In this document: positions 27,614-35,454 of the stretch, in pieces | Position numbering within the stretch: position 1 is the first letter of the stretch | Layout: each line of letters begins with the position of its first letter | Assembly: GCF_001953975.1 (NCBI RefSeq) | Contig: NZ_MBEJ01000056.1 | Span: 1 to 57,493 of the forward strand | Direction of reading: 5' to 3' | Source of the DNA: Mycobacterium sp. NS-7484 | GTDB lineage: Bacteria; Actinomycetota; Actinomycetes; Mycobacteriales; Mycobacteriaceae | DNA: 57,493 bases | Notes under the pieces: generated by a model | What the model saw: the letters and a program-made list of their open reading frames with translations, nothing else | Databases searched by the model: none | What the model was told of the DNA's origin: nothing | Made by a program: the position numbers and the translations under genes

Positions 27614-28512
27614 CCGACCTTGATCGAAAAGATGGCCGTCTCCGGTTTTCCGGGGGCGGCCATCCTGTAATTGCCTTGGCGCAGTGCGTCAGTGGGTGCC
27701 GTCATCGGCTCGATCCCCACCACGGCATCGTTGCCCGGTGCGAACAGCTGGGCGGCGGTGTAGCCCTTGTCGAAGGTGGCCTCGATCCGATGCTGACCGC
27801 CCGAGAGTGCGAACACCGCGCCCGCGTCGACCTCATCGAATCCGTCGTCGAGTTCGGTGTCGCCCAATTGTGTTGTCCCACCCGACCACTCCCGGAATTC
27901 ACTGGTGGGAAGCCCACGGTCGTCCACCAGTCGGTGCCGCATGGCGGGGGAGTGCAGGTCCCAATCTTTCCGGGGCACACCGGGAATCGTCAGATACGGG
28001 TGGTAGCCGTAACAGAGCGGCACCGGTTGCGTCCCGGTGGCCGTTACCGTCGTCGACACCGTGAGGATCCGGTCGGCCAATGACGCCGTCATCGTCAAAC
28101 GATGCGGGAAGGGGAACGTCGCCAGTAGTGTCGGCTCAGTAGCCCAGTCCAGGGACGCCACCAGTGAGTTCTCGGACCGTTCGATCACCTGCCAGTCCGG
28201 ATAGGCTGCGAGCACACCGTGGATGGGTGCGCCGTGCGGATCAGCACGCACCCCGTCAGCCCCCGGAGTGAGCTGAACCTCAGTGTCTCCGACGCGATAT
28301 TCGTTGCCGCTCAATCGGTTTGCCCACGGATAGAGGATCGGGATGCCCATGGTCTTGCCGTCAGAGACGTAGGCCTGAAGGCCGCGCCGCTGGCCCAGGT
28401 ACTCGATATCGCCGTCGGCCAGCGAGCTGCACACCATCCCGGCGCCCGGAACGTAGGTGGCCGTCAGCGATGACGAGGGATCCTGCAGGATGACTGGGTG
28501 AAGGTCGGCCAT
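27610..28512 (-). CDS. Aldose 1-epimerase family protein
   Basis: 300 residues, ATG. GalM-type beta-sandwich: GIPILYPWANRLSGNEY near 55-75, PHGAPIHGVLA (catalytic His region), LCYGYHPYLTIPG (second catalytic His) and FALSGGQHRIEATF with C-terminal GIEPMTAPTDALRQG (the Glu/Pro region of the family). It interconverts sugar anomers, or acts on a related phosphorylated sugar; the substrate is not determined. Converges on hspR with a 4-base overlap; the flavohaemoglobin gene lies 19 bases upstream on the same strand. Confidence 0.87.
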   Translation of the reverse strand: MADLHPVILQDPSSSLTATYVPGAGMVCSSLADGDIEYLGQRRGLQAYVSDGKTMGIPILYPWANRLSGNEYRVGDTEVQLTPGADGVRADPHGAPIHGVLAAYPDWQVIERSENSLVASLDWATEPTLLATFPFPHRLTMTASLADRILTVSTTVTATGTQPVPLCYGYHPYLTIPGVPRKDWDLHSPAMRHRLVDDRGLPTSEFREWSGGTTQLGDTELDDGFDEVDAGAVFALSGGQHRIEATFDKGYTAAQLFAPGNDAVVGIEPMTAPTDALRQGNYRMAAPGKPETAIFSIKVG

Positions 28513-28531
28513 GGCGCCAGTCTGGCACGCG

Positions 28532-29698
28532 TCAGCGCGTCAGCGGGTCGTGCTGGATGCGGTCGGCGGGCGCACCCCGCTCGATCAGGGCGGATTTGGT
28601 GGCGGTGACCATCTCGGGACCACCGCAGATGAGAATTTGGCGGTCACCCCAGTTGCCGTATCTGGTCACCACCTCCGCCAAGGTTCCGGTTTGACGCACG
28701 TGCAGGCCGCGCGGGGGCTGCACGTCGGGATACTGCCCGGCCCATGGGGGATCGGTGCTGTACTCCGACACCGGCGTCACCGACAACCAGGGGTTGGTCG
28801 AGGCGATGTGCCACAGGGTTTTCAGGTCGTACAGATCGCACGGGTAGCGGCCACCGAAGAACAGGTGCACGCGCGGGTTCTCACCGTGCAGCGTCATGTC
28901 CATGATGATGTTGCGCAGCGGGGCCAGGCCTGTGCTGCCGGCCACCATCAGCACGTCTTCGCCGTCACGGTCCACGTGTAGCCCGCCATGGGGGCTGGAC
29001 AGCCGCCAGCGGTCCCCGATCCGGGTTTCGGCGACGATGGCCGTGCTCACCATGCCGCCGGTGACCGAGCGGACGTGGAACTCGATGGCCCCCGAGCGGT
29101 CCGAGGGGATGGCGGGGCTCAGATAGCGCCATCGCCGTGGCCATTGCGGCACCTGGACGGTGACGTACTGGCCGGGGTGATAGAACAGCGCCTGGTCGAG
29201 CTGGAGCCGGATCACCGAGACATCGCGGGTCACCCGGTGATGTTCGATGACGGTGCCGTCGCAGTAGGCGGGGGAATCCTCGGCGTCGGCCGCTCCCCGC
29301 ATCACCCCGATGAACAGGGCCACCGCGTCGTGGGCGGCTTCGGCGAGCCGGTCGTCCCACTCGGTCTCCAGGTGATCGCGCAGTGCGTTGTACAGCGCAT
29401 CCTGCATCGAGTCGTAATGGCTCTGCATCACGCCGTATTTGCGGTGGTCTCGGCCCAGCTGGGCCAGGAATGCCACCGGCTCCTCGGCGCGCTGGGCGAT
29501 CAGCTCACCGAACAACCAGGTCAGGGCGCGGCCGAAGACCTCGCGCTGGCTGGTCATGTCGGGAGGGAACAGGTCCCTGGCCGAGAGGTCGGTGGCAAAC
29601 CACCGGGTATAGAAGTCGAGGATCAGGGTGTGCGAGCCGTGCGCAGGGTCGACGGCGCGCTGCAGTGTCTCCAGTGCTTCACGGTCATCGAGTCCCAC
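28532..29698 (-). CDS. Type II flavohaemoglobin (Rv0385-like)
   Basis: 388 residues, GTG start. N-terminal globin domain (about 10-135; LILDFYTRWFATD, LGRDHRKYGVMQSHY where the His is the likely proximal ligand region), then an FAD domain (FYHPGQYVTVQVPQ, RWRYLSPA instead of the usual RxYS, VSTAIV) and an NAD domain (VLMVAGSTGLAPLRNI; LICGGPEMVT). Length and these departures fit the mycobacterial type II flavohaemoglobins, for which the M. tuberculosis Rv0385 protein was described as lacking classical NO dioxygenase features. Likely electron transfer to haem; the substrate is uncertain. Confidence 0.85.
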   Translation of the reverse strand: MGLDDREALETLQRAVDPAHGSHTLILDFYTRWFATDLSARDLFPPDMTSQREVFGRALTWLFGELIAQRAEEPVAFLAQLGRDHRKYGVMQSHYDSMQDALYNALRDHLETEWDDRLAEAAHDAVALFIGVMRGAADAEDSPAYCDGTVIEHHRVTRDVSVIRLQLDQALFYHPGQYVTVQVPQWPRRWRYLSPAIPSDRSGAIEFHVRSVTGGMVSTAIVAETRIGDRWRLSSPHGGLHVDRDGEDVLMVAGSTGLAPLRNIIMDMTLHGENPRVHLFFGGRYPCDLYDLKTLWHIASTNPWLSVTPVSEYSTDPPWAGQYPDVQPPRGLHVRQTGTLAEVVTRYGNWGDRQILICGGPEMVTATKSALIERGAPADRIQHDPLTR

Positions 29699-29888
29699 GG
29701 AGCTGCATCATAGGCGCGGTTCGCGTGGGCCGCCGCAAACCCACGATGACCACCAACGTCCGCCCGGCCATCGCCCAGCAACCGAGCATGAAGAGGGCGG
29801 TGTCGGCGCCGGAGCCGCCGGAGTATGCGGTGGACCGCAACAGGGTGGCGCGTGGCGGGCCCCAGGCGGCAGGCAGCGTGCGTACCAC
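29685..29888 (-). pseudogene. Possible membrane-protein C-terminal remnant
   Basis: A 67-codon frame contains LPAAWG, TLLRSTAYSGG and one hydrophobic helix (TALFMLGCWAMAGRTLVVIVG) followed by a basic end, the usual look of the last TM segment of YhgE/Pip- or ABC-permease-like proteins. No upstream part of such a protein is present, and its end overlaps the flavohaemoglobin start. Probably a decayed fragment; could also be chance. Confidence 0.3.
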
Positions 29889-29929
29889 CTGCCGATGCAG
29901 ATGAGTTGGGGCGGCCTGAGGCGTAGGTG

Positions 29930-30646
29930 CTACTTGCCGAATGTGGCGCTTGCGGCCACCTTTGCGTACTTCCCCATCGCCTGGCCGATCTCCACTGCGT
30001 TCGCCATCGAGTTGGCGTTCATCATGGAAGTCTGGCCGGCAGCGAGAGGCACGGAGCCGGCGACAGCTCCGACCTCAATCGCGATCGCGTAGGGGGCCGT
30101 GGCTGGAAACGCCTTCGCCGCCATTGCAGGCAGGATGGCGTATCCGAGTACCGTTGCGCAGGTCCCGAGAAAACTACGTGTCTGGTCGATCTGGCCAGCT
30201 TGTTTGCTGATGACAGCTTCCATCTCTTTATCGGCTTCAGCGATCATGCGTGCACGTTCCTGTTGCTTCGCATCTTGTCCGGTGTAGGCCTGCGAAGCGC
30301 CTCCTTGCCATCCGGAGGTCGGCTTCGCCGATTCCAGTGTCTGGTCGACGTCGCCCAATTGTGCTGCGCCCTGCCCGAACCTGTCGCCACTGTCTGGAGT
30401 GCCGATACCACAGGTCATGGTCATTCCCTGGATGGCCAATAGGCCAGCTGAAATGATGGGGGTGGCATAGGACTTGTTGAGAAACATCTGCACGATGCCG
30501 ATCGCGTCTGATCCCAACCCGAGCTTGTCCCCGGCATCATCGTGAGACTTTGTGGACCACAGAGTGTTGGCATTTCCGAGGTCGGTTACCTTCTCGCTGT
30601 TGCCGAGGACATCGCTTGCCCTTTGCGCGGCATCCCAAAAGCTCAT
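29930..30646 (-). CDS. EspA/EspE-like ESX (type VII) substrate
   Basis: 238 residues from ATG at 30646 (MSFWDAAQRASDVLG). Features of the EspA/EspE family: helical N-terminal half, a W-x-G turn (GWQGG, W113), followed by the type VII export motif YxxxD (YTGQD, Y121-D125), a second long helix (KQQERARMIAEADKEMEAV) and a hydrophobic Gly/Ala C-terminal region (about 145-215). EspA-type proteins are cosecreted with an EspC-type partner; an EspC-like gene lies 1.7 kb upstream on the same strand. No ESX core genes are in the window, so an ESX system elsewhere would be needed. Confidence 0.75.
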   Translation of the reverse strand: MSFWDAAQRASDVLGNSEKVTDLGNANTLWSTKSHDDAGDKLGLGSDAIGIVQMFLNKSYATPIISAGLLAIQGMTMTCGIGTPDSGDRFGQGAAQLGDVDQTLESAKPTSGWQGGASQAYTGQDAKQQERARMIAEADKEMEAVISKQAGQIDQTRSFLGTCATVLGYAILPAMAAKAFPATAPYAIAIEVGAVAGSVPLAAGQTSMMNANSMANAVEIGQAMGKYAKVAASATFGK

Positions 30647-30794
30647 TCTGGTCTGGTCCTTCCTTCGCTGGGACCAGCCTAACAGCACGCCAACATGTTG
30701 CTATGCAGCAATTTTGGGCGTTCAACACGCGGTTTGACGTTCTCTGAGACAACACCGAACGGGCTGCGGGCTGGTGTCTAGAGTGACGGCACAC

Positions 30795-31592
30795 TCATCG
30801 GGCCCACCGCGAGAACGGCGCTAGCGAATCGAGATGGTCGTACAGAAAGTGTGCAAATGCGGTGGCCAACAGCAGCGTAGGTGTTGGTGGGGCCGTGGGA
30901 CGCGCACAGTCGAGCCGGTAATCGAAGGTCGCGTACATGACCATGCGTTCAAGCTTGGATTGGTTCCGTTGACTACGTACCCGTCCGATCTCTGCACTGG
31001 TGTCGCAAATCGGTTCGTCGAGTTCCAACTTGGTGAACTTCGGGATATAGGAACGTATTTCGGTAGTGCCCAGCGATTGGTCCTGATACTCGAGCTCGAA
31101 AGAAATTTTGGGGGTTCGGAAGAATTGCCAGTACGAGCTGGTCTGGCGAAGGCAGCCGAGTTCTAGGCCGGAGGGGTCGTGAACCAGAAGACGATGTTTG
31201 CCGCGGCCTCGGAATCCGACGGATCGCGTGAACTGCAGCAGTTGGGTGCCATCCGGCCGAACGACCTCGAATACGAGTTCGCTTATTGCCTCAGCTCCCC
31301 GGGGGAGTGCTTCCCGTGGTTGGATCAAAGCGAGTAGTTGCCCACCTAGGTTCGTAATGCGGCAACGAATGTCGCTGCTGACGCTGCCGTGGATTGGTTG
31401 CAGGAACAGCGTTGGCTCCCCGAAGGGGTAGCCGCCTGACGACACGGGTGGGGTAGGGAATGATGCCGCGGTTTCCTGCTGCTTCGGTGAACCAGTTGCT
31501 ATGTGGGCTGTCCATTGCCGACCGTCAAAGTATCGAATTTGCTGCATGTTCCACGGATCGGTAAACCAGCCCGCTTGCGGGGGCGGCGGCAC
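30795..31592 (-). CDS. DUF2510 plus scramblase/LURP-like protein
   Basis: 265 residues, GTG start, GAGGAA upstream. The N-terminus (about 7-30) is a DUF2510 motif: GWFTDP then RYFDGRQWT. The body has the phospholipid-scramblase/LURP-one (Tubby-like) pattern: ISELVFEVVRPDGTQLL, VGFRGRGKHRLLVHDPSG, LGCLRQTSSYWQFF and a C-terminal barrel strand with the ATFDYRLDC region. Tubby-like folds bind phosphoinositides or lipids; bacterial scramblase-like proteins have no proven scrambling activity. It sits between EspD/H-like and EspA-like genes, which is unusual and suggests a role at the membrane linked to ESX export (inference). Confidence 0.65.
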   Translation of the reverse strand: MPPPPQAGWFTDPWNMQQIRYFDGRQWTAHIATGSPKQQETAASFPTPPVSSGGYPFGEPTLFLQPIHGSVSSDIRCRITNLGGQLLALIQPREALPRGAEAISELVFEVVRPDGTQLLQFTRSVGFRGRGKHRLLVHDPSGLELGCLRQTSSYWQFFRTPKISFELEYQDQSLGTTEIRSYIPKFTKLELDEPICDTSAEIGRVRSQRNQSKLERMVMYATFDYRLDCARPTAPPTPTLLLATAFAHFLYDHLDSLAPFSRWAR

Positions 31593-31617
31593 GGATTCGT
31601 TGATGATGGTTCCTCGG

Positions 31618-32250
31618 TCAGTCTTGCCGCTCAGAGTGCCGCGCGATGAGCGCGAGGTCAGCCTCGTGGGCCTGTTCCGGGGTGGCGAACGGCATGTTGG
31701 TCTCCACGAAATCCCGCGCGTCGCGGAGATTCATGCCTTGCTCGACGAACATGTTCACTACCCCGACGTGCACGACCGCAGAAGCCTTCTTCGCCGCCAC
31801 GCCTGCCACGAACCGGATCTCTTCAGCCAATTGGGATTCGGTCAGGGCGGTCACCTTTGGATCCAGATCGACCTGTGCGACCGACCCGCCGAGGTAGGCC
31901 GTCACGGCAACGGTGCCAGGAGGGTTGATCGCCTGGACCATGGGCCCCTGATCTTCGTCCGCCGTAGCCGCGTCGGCATCGACCGCGCCGAAACCGTCGT
32001 CCTCATCTTCGTCGACTTCTACGTTGGTGAAGTCGTCGACACCATCGAGGCTCGTCCCGTGGTCGATTCCACCGACGGAGTAGTCGGGCAGGGCGTCAAG
32101 TCCTGACCCGTCGTCGGGTTGGACTGGTGTGTCGAAGTCAAGCGCGTCCAAACCTGTGTCTTCAGAGTGGAAGAACTCATCGTCCGGATCGTGTGTGGTC
32201 ACGTGTCTGAAGTCCCGATTCTGATCGAAGGCCCGCGCGAGCCGAGACAA
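31618..32250 (-). CDS. EspD/EspH-like ESX-associated protein
   Basis: 210 residues as the longest frame (TTG); GTG at 32202 gives 194 residues and is a good alternative. The N-terminal half is acidic and disordered (DDEFFHSEDTG, VDEDEDDGFGA). The C-terminal half has the EspD/EspH core: QAINPPGTVAVTAYLGG, VDLDPKVTALTESQLAEEI, FVAGVAAKKASA, then a helical tail. M. tuberculosis EspD stabilises and accompanies EspA/EspC export. Lies 26 bases before the scramblase-like gene and 51 after the EspC-like gene, in one leftward unit. Confidence 0.72.
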   Translation of the reverse strand: MSRLARAFDQNRDFRHVTTHDPDDEFFHSEDTGLDALDFDTPVQPDDGSGLDALPDYSVGGIDHGTSLDGVDDFTNVEVDEDEDDGFGAVDADAATADEDQGPMVQAINPPGTVAVTAYLGGSVAQVDLDPKVTALTESQLAEEIRFVAGVAAKKASAVVHVGVVNMFVEQGMNLRDARDFVETNMPFATPEQAHEADLALIARHSERQD

Positions 32251-32301
32251 CTGGCTTTGATTCGCACGTTACCGCTGACGAAGTTGGGGCTGGTAGTGGG
32301 C

Positions 32302-32619
32302 TCAGCGCGGATGCATCTCTTTACTGAGTTTGCCCGCCCCTTGCGCGTCGGACTGGTCGTAACGTGACGCCGCGATCCCAAGCCGGCTCGACAGGCTGGT
32401 CGAGACCGAGTTCATGCCGGCGCATGCAGCAGCGCGTGCGCTTTCTGCCGCTGCGACGGCCGCGTTGGCGGCTGAGCAGACGACGCCGTGATTAACCATC
32501 ATTGACGAGCTGACACCATGTGCCGCCGTGGCCGCCGCGAGGAGCTGTTCCGCGGCGGTGGCCTGCGTCTGCGCAAGTTCGAGCACGTGTGAGGTAATCA
32601 CGCGCAGTTCGCCGGACAT
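32302..32619 (-). CDS. EspC-like ESX substrate (PF10824-type)
   Basis: 105 residues, ATG with AGGAG eight bases before. Matches EspC in length and layout: helix 1 with LRVITSHVLELAQTQ, a turn containing NHGVVCSA at the WxG position, helix 2, and the C-terminal export motif YxxxD (YDQSD, Y87-D91) after GIAASR. First gene of the leftward EspC/EspD-H/scramblase/EspA order, which resembles espA-espC-espD and espE-espF-espH modules but with rearranged order and an added gene. Confidence 0.78.
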   Translation of the reverse strand: MSGELRVITSHVLELAQTQATAAEQLLAAATAAHGVSSSMMVNHGVVCSAANAAVAAAESARAAACAGMNSVSTSLSSRLGIAASRYDQSDAQGAGKLSKEMHPR

Positions 32620-32862
32620 GTGGATCTCCTCGTGTATCAGCTGCGAGTGTTGGCAGCCCCGTTCTGATGAAGGCTCTATCTGTGGGTGAGCTTAACTGCC
32701 CACTAGGGGACCTCTGTGCACCAATCTTGTTGCTGCGGATTTCATCGGGCGATTTGGTGAGGCGCCCAATGGGCAGTTGTCCGAGACGGTTTCCGCCAAA
32801 CGCGTTGGCCCGCTCGGTCAAGATCGGCCTCGGGTGAGCAGACCCGCGTTTAGGCTGTCGCC

Positions 32863-33278
32863 GTGCGAGGGGACATATTGGCAGCGGAGTTTGTCGCGCG
32901 GGGGCGTCTGCCGAGTACCAAAGAGGAGTGGCTCGGACTGTTGGCGGCCATCGGCGTGATGATCGCAACCTATGTGCTGGTCCAGGTTGGGCCGGCCGCA
33001 GCGTAGCCAAGGAGTTGGATGCGCTGGAAGCACGATTTGTAGCGGAATCAGCCCAGTTCAAATCCCGTTGGCCCGCGCAACTGCTATGGCAGGCGCCGTA
33101 TTTGGAGCTCGAAGCGGAGGCGGAGCGTTCTTGGCGAGTGGTCTTCGCCCTGGAAAGTCGGTGTGATCTCGCGCACCGAGGTCGAGGCGGTGACTTTGAT
33201 GCTCAAATCGCTGCCGTTCGCAGCTGGATCACCACAATCGTCAACGCGATGAATAGCTCGGCTTCACGTGGACGGTAA
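32863..33278 (+). pseudogene. Frameshifted single-TM protein, paralogue of the next gene
   Basis: A GTG at 32863 opens a frame with a TM segment (WLGLLAAIGVMIATYVLVQVG) that hits TAG at 33004-33006. The -1 frame continues immediately with SVAKELDALEARFVAESAQ and runs to a stop at 33278. The joined product (about 140 aa) would align with the next protein: TM helix, then ERLDAERAWL/KELDALEARF, WARWP/KSRWP, APYEELAAES/APYLELEAEA, and VHNAMN/IVNAMN. A single missing base near 33000 explains the break; sequencing error or programmed frameshifting are alternatives. Divergent from the EspC-like gene. Confidence 0.6.
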
Positions 33279-33909
33279 GCCGATGTATGACCATGTGCTT
33301 GCTGCGGGTTCTCACGAGCCAAAGAGCTTCCTCACCTACTTGACGGTTGGTCTGGTGTTGTCTGCTCTCTTCGCTGCCGGAGCGATTGGGTTGTCGATGG
33401 TGCCGTCATCCGCGGGCGAACGGTTGGACGCTGAGCGCGCTTGGCTGTACACCCACTCTGAAGCGTTCTGGGCTCGATGGCCGAACAATCGTGTGTTCGA
33501 CGCGCCCTATGAGGAATTGGCTGCGGAGAGCGCCAGGTGTGAGCGGGTCATCGAGATATGTCAGGGGCAACGCGGTACGACTGTGCGGCCAGCGTACGGG
33601 GCGGCCCGAGAATCTTACGACCAATCCAACAGCCACATTGCGACGTACCAGCACATGCTCAGCACCGTGCACAATGCGATGAATATGCGATCGCGCAAGG
33701 TAGAGGTCCCCGGCCGCCGCGGCCCTTCGGTGCGTGAGCTCGGATACCTTCGAATTGAATCTCACATGAGATCAGGGCACCGCACTGTTGGTCATGTGGC
33801 CGGTATTACACAAGCCGCCACCTCTGTCTCAAAGGCCCCCATTGATTGGGGATCCGGGTCGTCCAGTGTCAGCGACAGAGTCGCTGACACGCGGGCACTG
33901 GGCAGATGA
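33268..33909 (+). CDS. Single-TM protein of unknown function next to ESX-substrate cluster
   Basis: 213 residues from GTG at 33268 (ATG at 33283 also possible). Short cytoplasmic N-terminus, one TM helix (about 20-45, SFLTYLTVGLVLSALFAAG), then a helical outer domain (AERAWLYTHSEAFWARWP, AAESARCERVIE, VHNAMNMRS) and a Ser/Arg-rich tail (140-213). It is a paralogue of the frameshifted upstream gene and overlaps its end. No family recognised. A perfect 11-bp inverted repeat lies within the last 45 bases of the coding region, so the tail may have been altered by repeat DNA. Confidence 0.62.
   Translation: MDGKPMYDHVLAAGSHEPKSFLTYLTVGLVLSALFAAGAIGLSMVPSSAGERLDAERAWLYTHSEAFWARWPNNRVFDAPYEELAAESARCERVIEICQGQRGTTVRPAYGAARESYDQSNSHIATYQHMLSTVHNAMNMRSRKVEVPGRRGPSVRELGYLRIESHMRSGHRTVGHVAGITQAATSVSKAPIDWGSGSSSVSDRVADTRALGR
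33866..33890. repeat. 11-bp inverted repeat at 3' end of gene
   Basis: GTGTCAGCGAC (33866-33876), AGA, GTCGCTGACAC (33880-33890): perfect stem with a 3-base loop inside the last codons of the preceding gene. Could be an intrinsic-terminator stem or an invading palindromic repeat. Confidence 0.55.
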
Positions 33910-33910
33910 T

Positions 33911-34011
33911 GCTCGTGGGGCCAGGGGTGCCTGAGTGCCAAAAACGGCGAGCGACAATGGTTCTCGTGGGGCGACCGTTGCCTGTGTGGCGATTGTCGCT
34001 CGATTGTCGCT
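33911..34011. repeat. Imperfect 51-bp tandem repeat with inverted arms
   Basis: CTCGTGGGGC-A-G-TGCCTG-GTG recurs at about 33912 and 33963 (period 51). CGAGCGACAAT (33948-33958) pairs with ATTGTCGCTCG (33992-34002), and ATTGTCGCT repeats at 34003-34011. It fills the gap between convergent genes and looks like an intergenic palindromic repeat or terminator array. No coding potential seen. Confidence 0.5.
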
Positions 34012-34085
34012 AATAAGTGGGCACATCGGATACCCGCCTGGAAACAAGCGATGGATGTGACCAGAGGAGCGCCTAAAACTATGCC

Positions 34086-34709
34086 TCAGCCACCCTCGAA
34101 CTGATTCTGCCCCAACGTATTAACAAAAGAAGGCCCGCGCCGGTCGAGTTCACGCAGGTACTCGTCAGCCCACGTGCCAAATGGCTTGTGCGCCAGGTAT
34201 TCATTGCGGAACCGGTCGTCTTCGGACACTTCGGAAACGCAGAATGATGGAATGGCGAGATCGACCACCGGGCCGCCGCGTTCGACTTCGGAGAGCAACA
34301 GCGGTGCGTTGCGGCCCAGGAACTGGTCGATGATCCAGCCGTCCTCGCCCAGCCACATCGAGTAGCGGACCTTGGCGACCACATGTTCGGATCGACCGAC
34401 GATCTGCGCTGCCACCAATGGGTCGAGTTCGCGTTCGGCTTCGTATCGCGTACCGCCGACGGCGGGGCCTTTGGCGGTCATCGTTCCCAGTGATTCCTCG
34501 CCCAATGCCTCGACGAGTTCTGCTGCCGTCGCATCCAATTCAGCCGGTGCCGGCCCTTGTACCCGCACTCGGACGGCATAGCCGTCGGCGGCGAACAGAT
34601 ATGCCTGCACGATCAGGGCGGGCGTCGGATCGGAGGCCGCCGCTGCGGGCAATTCGCGGACAAAGAACTTCCGCTCGAATTCGAAATCACCGAAACCGGA
34701 TTCGGACAT
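34086..34709 (-). CDS. CYTH-domain protein
   Basis: 207 residues from ATG at 34709 (a GTG two codons earlier is possible). The N-terminal FEFERKFFVREL carries the ExExK signature of CYTH/triphosphate-tunnel enzymes, with YAVRVRVQG and YEAERELD strands, VAKVRYSMWLGEDGWIIDQFLG and KPFGTWADEYLREL completing the barrel. Such proteins bind triphosphates or polyphosphate (thiamine triphosphatase, adenylyl cyclase class IV, CHAD partners). No CHAD gene adjacent. Substrate unknown. The next upstream gene is 37 bases away on the same strand. Confidence 0.75.
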   Translation of the reverse strand: MSESGFGDFEFERKFFVRELPAAAASDPTPALIVQAYLFAADGYAVRVRVQGPAPAELDATAAELVEALGEESLGTMTAKGPAVGGTRYEAERELDPLVAAQIVGRSEHVVAKVRYSMWLGEDGWIIDQFLGRNAPLLLSEVERGGPVVDLAIPSFCVSEVSEDDRFRNEYLAHKPFGTWADEYLRELDRRGPSFVNTLGQNQFEGG

Positions 34710-34746
34710 GGCCACACCGTAGCCCGATTTGCACCGAATGCGTTAC

Positions 34747-35415
34747 CTATAGCGCGTGAATTCCCTTGTAGAGCACAAGCAGGCCGATCACCACCAGAAT
34801 TCCGGCGACCAGCACGGCGTGTTGGCGTTCCATCCAGTTTTTGAGTCGGGCCAATGCCGGGTCGAGACGGTCACCGGAAATCGCGTACGCCAGGATCGGC
34901 AAAGCAACCGTCGACCCAGCCGCCGCCACGTACCACAGCCCGGCTGCCCAAACACCGGGCTGTCCCAGGCCGGCGCTGCCGATGGCCAAACCGGCAGCCG
35001 CGCAGATGAACAGCACTTTGGGGTTCACCACGGTCAACACCGCGCCGGTCAGGGCGGCCCGCGGCGTGGTCAGCTTGCTCAGGCTGGTGAGCCAGCCAGG
35101 CATGTGTTCTGACTTCGCCCGGGTGAGAAATCGGTAGACACCGAGAACGATGAGCGCAGTACCCACCACGATGCGAAACCACGACGCCCACGTCGGTGGT
35201 TCATCGAGCGCGCCGAGCAAACCGGAGACGCCGACGAAGACGGCGGTCAACCCGGCCAGACCGACCAGCCACCCGGCCAGGAATGCCAGGCCGGTGGGGC
35301 GGGGGTGCGGCGTGTGCAGCACGAGGATTGCCGGAATGATGGTCAGCGGCGACAACGCCACCACCATTGCCAGCGGGATGAGTTCGGTGACAACCGAGCT
35401 CCAGTTCTCCGTCAT
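34747..35415 (-). CDS. GAP/LysE-like small membrane transporter
   Basis: 222 residues from ATG at 35415 (two codons after an alternative start). Six hydrophobic segments; N-terminal LIPLAMVVALSPLTIIPAIL, GLAFLAGWLVGLAGL, and the conserved TVVNPKVLFICAAAGLAIG match the GAP (PF11139) group, relatives of LysE exporters. In mycobacteria members of this family have been tied to glycopeptidolipid transport, but that substrate cannot be inferred here. The adjacent upstream gene is a glycosyltransferase, which keeps a glycolipid link open. Confidence 0.75.
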   Translation of the reverse strand: MTENWSSVVTELIPLAMVVALSPLTIIPAILVLHTPHPRPTGLAFLAGWLVGLAGLTAVFVGVSGLLGALDEPPTWASWFRIVVGTALIVLGVYRFLTRAKSEHMPGWLTSLSKLTTPRAALTGAVLTVVNPKVLFICAAAGLAIGSAGLGQPGVWAAGLWYVAAAGSTVALPILAYAISGDRLDPALARLKNWMERQHAVLVAGILVVIGLLVLYKGIHAL

Positions 35416-35454
35416 CGCCAAAACCTAGCAACGCCGTATCCCGGTCGCAGCCCC

